In this document: one piece after another, positions 60,967 through 64,000 of the stretch
Position numbering within the stretch: position 1 is the stretch's first letter
Layout: every line of letters begins with the position of its first letter
From: Batillaria attramentaria
Lineage: Eukaryota; Mollusca; Gastropoda; Batillariidae
Direction of reading: 5' to 3'
Assembly (NCBI GenBank): GCA_018292915.2
Contig: JACVVK020000311.1
Span: 310,001 to 374,000, forward strand
Length of the DNA: 64,000 nucleotides
Position numbers and translations under genes: made by a program
The notes under the pieces: model-generated
The model's database searches: none
The model's input: the letters and a program-made list of their open reading frames with translations, nothing else
What the model was told of the DNA's origin: nothing

Positions 60967-63879
60967 AACTGTTCTGTGCCACATTATCCCACATTTCAGC
61001 AGCACGTGCATTGTAACTTGGAGACTCAGTGTGTTGGCGGCGAGGACGAGTCTACTTGTCCTTACACTACTGACACTTGTGGTCCAGGGTTAATTGACGC
61101 TGGAAACAAATGTTACAGGTACCACCGTGTGCAAAAGGCCATAAGTTGGTTCGACGCTTATGATCAGTGTACGCAACACGACTCGTTCCTCGTCAGCCCT
61201 CAGACACCACAGGAATGGCAGACATTTAAAGAGATGTTGAGATACACCAGTAGTTCTGCCCGTCTCTATATGGGACTGAGGACATCAGATCTGTCACTCA
61301 GTCCCATGTACAGAGAGGTCTGGCAGTGGGCTGATCAAACAACTGCCTACTTCAACATGGTTTACGTAACAAGTCAACAGCCTAAACCAGTTTGTTCTTC
61401 TTTTAATGTAATGCACAAGGACATCATACACGACGTAGGGTGTCATGTTAAAGACGATACAATCAGTTTTATTCTTTGTGAAGTTGTGAAGGAAACTGCA
61501 TCTGCTACAAACAAGGAGAGGCCGATGGTTTCTAAAATGGAGGTTACCAATATCAACCAAAGTACAGATATGATTCAATGTCCAGATGGTCACTACGTGA
61601 AAGACTTCCTCTCATGTGACCCACTAAGCCATTGTCACACGGAGACACATTTGACATCCTGTGAAACGCCGGCTGCGGGACATGTAGCGATGTTTGTTTG
61701 TGACAATGACATACAGACAGTGCACTACACTCTTGTCTGTGATCATCGCCAGGACTGCTCCGATAAATCTGACGAGACGTTCTGTGTGTACGACAAATGT
61801 CTCCACAAACAGTGCAGGAACCAGCAGTGCGTGACGTCTGATCAGTGGTGTGACGGCATACATCACTGTGTGGACGGTTCTGACGAAGCGTGTCCACAGT
61901 TCATTGAACCAAGTCCTCCTGGACGTACTGTTTATCCGCCAGCACTTGTAACTTTAGACGGGCGTGGTTACTACAAACTCACACCTTTGATAGAAAACAA
62001 AACATGCCCGGTAACACACTATGGATGTTCCGACGGTTATTGCATTCCTGTGTATCTGCGTTGTAACGGTGTTGCCGACTGTTTGGATCGCGGGGATGAG
62101 AAAGGATGTGACACATTCACGTGCTCCGGCTTTTACCGTTGTCGTGCCTCTGCCGTGTGTGTTCACGCGGACAACGTGTGTGACGGAGTGTTTCAGTGTC
62201 CACACCAGGACGACGAGTTGCTGTGTGATCTGACGTGTCCCGAGGGTTGCCGCTGTCAGGGTTTAGCGTTCGTCTGCAGCAAGACTTTCCCCGCCAACTC
62301 TCATCTGGGTGTTCGTTACCTAGACGCAAGCGGTTCTGGAATGCGTATAGAAATCCTGAAAGAAAATGTCCGACTGGTGAGACTCAGCCTGTCCGCATGC
62401 GGCCTTGACAATTTACCAACCTTGACCTTCCCTAATCTAAGAATACTTGACCTTGGTGGTAACAACCTGAGCTATGTGAACACGTATTCTTTCCGTGGAT
62501 CCTCAAACCTGCGGGTTTTAGTTCTTTCTCACAACCCGTTATCATCTTTGGCTGTAAGCGTGACTAACATGACTTTTGATCATGTTCATACAATTGATCT
62601 CTCTCAAACAAAGATAGAGGCTTACGACAACAACATGCTTCTGAACTTTCCAAGTCTGAAAAAACTCAACTTTTCTCATTCTGCTCTGCTACAAGTCACT
62701 AACGCAGGATTTCAGAGTACACCAGACCTTGAAGTGCTTGACGTGAAGGGATCTCCACTGGACGAGTTCCCTCACAATATGCTGCAGAATCTCCAAAAGC
62801 TCAGGTCTGTCCACGCCAGTAACTACAAACTGTGTTGCCCAGCAATGCTGTCAAAGAAATTTAACATTAAAAATTGCTATTCACCCAACGATGAAATAGC
62901 CTCTTGTGGGGATCTGCTGCGATCTGGCATGTACCGAGTATGTCTGTGGGTCATGTCTTTATTGGCTGTTATCGGTAATACTGGGAGCATCATCACACGA
63001 CTGTACGTCCATAGAGAATCCTCCAAGACCAGCTTCAGCGTCTTTGTCACAAACCTGAACGTGGCCGACTTCCTGATGGGGGTTTACCTGGCGATAGTCG
63101 GGTCGGCTGACCAGGTGTACCGCGGTGTTTACCTGTGGAACGACAAAGCCTGGAAAAGAAGCCCTGTCTGCACAATGGCTGGATTCCTCTCACTGCTTTC
63201 GTGTGAAGCGTCAGCATTTCTCATCTGTATCATCACGCTGGATCGTTTCCTAGTTGTCCGTTTTGTCTTTAGCACGTTCCGCTTCAGCGTACGGTCGGCT
63301 CTTTCAACCTGTGGCTTGCTGTGGACGATTGCTTTCACCTTGGCGGTGGTTCCTTTGATGCCCATGAACTTGCATTGGGACTTTTATGGTCAAAATGGCA
63401 TTTGTATTCCGTTACCAATAACCAGGGTTGCTTTTGAAGGACGTCAGTATTCGTTCGGCATCATGATTATCTTAAACATGTCGCTTTTTGTTCTGATTGC
63501 TTTTGGTCAAATTTTCATTTACAGGTCAGTCAAGCGGAACTCCTTAACATCCGAGAAACACAATGTCAAAGACACCACCATCGCTCGTCGTCTGACCACC
63601 ATCGTGTTGTCTGACTTTCTATGCTGGTTCCCTATCGCCTTGTTGGGGCTGTTAGCTTCCAAGGGAACCCCCATCTCCAGCGAGGTCAACGTGTTCATGG
63701 CCATCTTTGTGCTGCCCCTCAACTCCGCCCTCAACCCGTTCCTGTACACGCTGAACATCGTGCTGGAGAAGCGGAGAAAAGCAGCTGAAGCCAGACTGAT
63801 GGACCAGCTTGTCAAACAACTAGCAAACAAGAGACAAGTGAAACATGTCGGTACGATGACCTCAGACACAAACTACTAA
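59905..63879 (+). CDS. GRL101/relaxin-receptor-like GPCR with CUB-like, lectin, LDLa and LRR ectodomain (5' incomplete)
   Basis: One open exon of 3,975 nt from a splice acceptor (tttgtttgcag) at 59904 to TAA at 63879. In-frame TAG at 59866 and no ATG before 60058 mean the start codon and signal peptide lie on an upstream exon not identified here. The ectodomain has a Cys-rich CUB-like region, a C-type lectin domain, LDLa modules and leucine-rich repeats, then a rhodopsin-family seven-helix domain. This is the layout of leucine-rich GPCRs of the RXFP type and especially the Lymnaea GRL101 group, which signal from the plasma membrane after binding a peptide or other ligand. The ligand is unknown. 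Related vertebrate genes split this region over many exons; here it is uninterrupted. Confidence 0.92.
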   Translation, partial: STIILVLYSSESCPENAEELSRYCEEDPAWLYCPEQERKCVLPEVATKLFHMNIPRCNFVRGNNLTFYFEDGDNIEVSYTLEEGTNSSKYCHFSVPMGDDRVLTLAIDEFTLKRDDGTCVSDHVVLSIVEGVNVFRSSYPCKGTFVETLFEPVGDDYVTIVVNEREATIADKLTLNITLRAFVKGKFMDAFLDVSEMTSSVGSFANFMFDGQRRYSTNIEFELLIWIPSRIVIISFPHFDVMCDGSVELYVPYSGRLWPSSYMQFGNPTVFSLYTRSWFDITDGWLYSCGGIAITDRWRLVWKQLGQRDPGVLVFRSYVALKFVSTPRNTATGFKMIYSVLNGTQEPEVSGTLYNCSVPHYPTFQQHVHCNLETQCVGGEDESTCPYTTDTCGPGLIDAGNKCYRYHRVQKAISWFDAYDQCTQHDSFLVSPQTPQEWQTFKEMLRYTSSSARLYMGLRTSDLSLSPMYREVWQWADQTTAYFNMVYVTSQQPKPVCSSFNVMHKDIIHDVGCHVKDDTISFILCEVVKETASATNKERPMVSKMEVTNINQSTDMIQCPDGHYVKDFLSCDPLSHCHTETHLTSCETPAAGHVAMFVCDNDIQTVHYTLVCDHRQDCSDKSDETFCVYDKCLHKQCRNQQCVTSDQWCDGIHHCVDGSDEACPQFIEPSPPGRTVYPPALVTLDGRGYYKLTPLIENKTCPVTHYGCSDGYCIPVYLRCNGVADCLDRGDEKGCDTFTCSGFYRCRASAVCVHADNVCDGVFQCPHQDDELLCDLTCPEGCRCQGLAFVCSKTFPANSHLGVRYLDASGSGMRIEILKENVRLVRLSLSACGLDNLPTLTFPNLRILDLGGNNLSYVNTYSFRGSSNLRVLVLSHNPLSSLAVSVTNMTFDHVHTIDLSQTKIEAYDNNMLLNFPSLKKLNFSHSALLQVTNAGFQSTPDLEVLDVKGSPLDEFPHNMLQNLQKLRSVHASNYKLCCPAMLSKKFNIKNCYSPNDEIASCGDLLRSGMYRVCLWVMSLLAVIGNTGSIITRLYVHRESSKTSFSVFVTNLNVADFLMGVYLAIVGSADQVYRGVYLWNDKAWKRSPVCTMAGFLSLLSCEASAFLICIITLDRFLVVRFVFSTFRFSVRSALSTCGLLWTIAFTLAVVPLMPMNLHWDFYGQNGICIPLPITRVAFEGRQYSFGIMIILNMSLFVLIAFGQIFIYRSVKRNSLTSEKHNVKDTTIARRLTTIVLSDFLCWFPIALLGLLASKGTPISSEVNVFMAIFVLPLNSALNPFLYTLNIVLEKRRKAAEARLMDQLVKQLANKRQVKHVGTMTSDTNY
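61078..61494 (+). CDS. Receptor C-type lectin-like domain
   Basis: Starts CGPGLIDAGNKCYRYH, followed by the typical helix (AISWFDAYDQC), LVSPQTPQEWQTF, MGLRTS, VWQWADQTTAYF and closing Cys residues in VCSSFN, DVGCHV and ILCEVV. A single WxW-type core and the four-cysteine frame are visible. Calcium-site motifs (EPN, WND) are not clear, so sugar binding is uncertain. An LDLa-like half module lies just before (NCSVPHYP...EDESTC). Confidence 0.75.
61579..62226 (+). CDS. Receptor LDLa modules
   Basis: Four LDL-receptor class A-like modules end in DCSDKSDETFC, HCVDGSDEAC, DCLDRGDEKGC and QCPHQDDELLC. Each has the Cys pattern and acidic Ca2+-binding SDE or DE signature, weakest in the first, which is longer than usual. 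In RXFP receptors the LDLa module is needed for signal activation; whether that holds here is inference. Confidence 0.88.
62236..62922 (+). CDS. Receptor leucine-rich repeats with flanking caps
   Basis: LRR N-terminal cap CPEGCRCQGLAFVC is followed by about seven repeats, for example LPTLTFPNLRILDLGGNNLS, NLRVLVLSHNPLSSL, VHTIDLSQTKIE, LKKLNFSHSALLQV and LEVLDVKGSPLDEFP. A cap-like Cys cluster (LCCPAML, NCYS, ASCGDLL) precedes the first helix. Probable ligand-binding part. Confidence 0.88.
62932..63879 (+). CDS. Receptor seven-transmembrane domain
   Basis: TM1 has LLAVIGNTGSII, TM2 LNVADFLMGVYL, TM3 ends TLDRF (DRY variant, 63241), TM6 LSDFLCWFPIALLG, TM7 LNSALNPFLY (NPxxY, 63733). Class A, LGR/RXFP-like. 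The short cytoplasmic tail has basic EKRRKAAEARLM and ends TSDTNY. Confidence 0.93.
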   Translation, partial: YRVCLWVMSLLAVIGNTGSIITRLYVHRESSKTSFSVFVTNLNVADFLMGVYLAIVGSADQVYRGVYLWNDKAWKRSPVCTMAGFLSLLSCEASAFLICIITLDRFLVVRFVFSTFRFSVRSALSTCGLLWTIAFTLAVVPLMPMNLHWDFYGQNGICIPLPITRVAFEGRQYSFGIMIILNMSLFVLIAFGQIFIYRSVKRNSLTSEKHNVKDTTIARRLTTIVLSDFLCWFPIALLGLLASKGTPISSEVNVFMAIFVLPLNSALNPFLYTLNIVLEKRRKAAEARLMDQLVKQLANKRQVKHVGTMTSDTNY

Positions 63880-64000
63880 GCGCGAACAAAACAAAACCAC
63901 ACACGTCAAATAATTTGGAGAGGGACCCGCACTGAAATGAGTGATGAAACGTGTCTAACGCCGAAGGATCATTTGAGCAGGGATTTGTTACGAGATGTGA
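63880..64000 (+). other. Start of receptor 3' untranslated region
   Basis: 121 bp after the receptor stop with no feature seen and no polyadenylation signal before the window end. Confidence 0.6.

Overview
The window is eukaryotic, almost certainly animal, and most likely from a mollusc (probably a gastropod). The evidence is long AT-rich introns with GT..AG borders, a neuronal-type potassium channel gene, a GRL101-like LDLa/LRR receptor (a type first described in the snail Lymnaea), very dense (CA)n/(GA)n microsatellites, and several tRNA-headed SINEs with non-LTR retrotransposon tails. Species is not assigned. No database search was possible; family calls rest on motifs and on recalled family architecture.

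Three protein-coding genes can be reconstructed, all on the + strand. (1) 2826-35929: a Slo2/KCNT (Slack-type) potassium channel. Twenty-eight shared coding exons plus two alternative first exons join in frame to 1,235 codons and a stop, with six membrane segments, a TVGYGD filter, two RCK domains and a basic Ser-rich tail. A long 3' untranslated region probably runs to the AATAAA at 40968. (2) 45952-53164: a secreted berberine-bridge-type FAD-linked oxidoreductase, seven coding exons, 572 codons. (3) 59905-63879: one very large exon encoding a GRL101/relaxin-receptor-like GPCR with a CUB-like region, a C-type lectin domain, LDLa modules, leucine-rich repeats and a rhodopsin-type seven-helix domain. 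Its 5' exon with start codon and signal peptide is not identified.

The rest is intron and intergenic DNA full of mobile and tandem repeats. These include: a pair of TTAA-flanked MITEs (6319-7604); a MITE with perfect 40-bp inverted ends and TTA duplication (37758-38125); three hAT-like short elements with CAG ends (21912, 47347, 49005); two other inverted-end elements (9623, 55232); five copies of one tRNA-SINE family, three of a second and one of a third; three truncated non-LTR reverse transcriptase C-termini (10405, 32285, 46853); a 1.4-kb element rich in TCAAGGTCA motifs nested in a 46-bp array (28914-30310); and tandem arrays of 47 bp x30, 99 bp x5, 31 bp x9 and 21 bp x7.

The genes show no operon-like link. 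The most interesting points are the changed sodium-site residues in the channel, the two phase-matched first exons, a berberine-bridge enzyme in an animal genome, the intronless multi-domain receptor exon with a SINE just before its splice acceptor, and intronic tandem repeats that carry transcription-factor-like or splice-like motifs.
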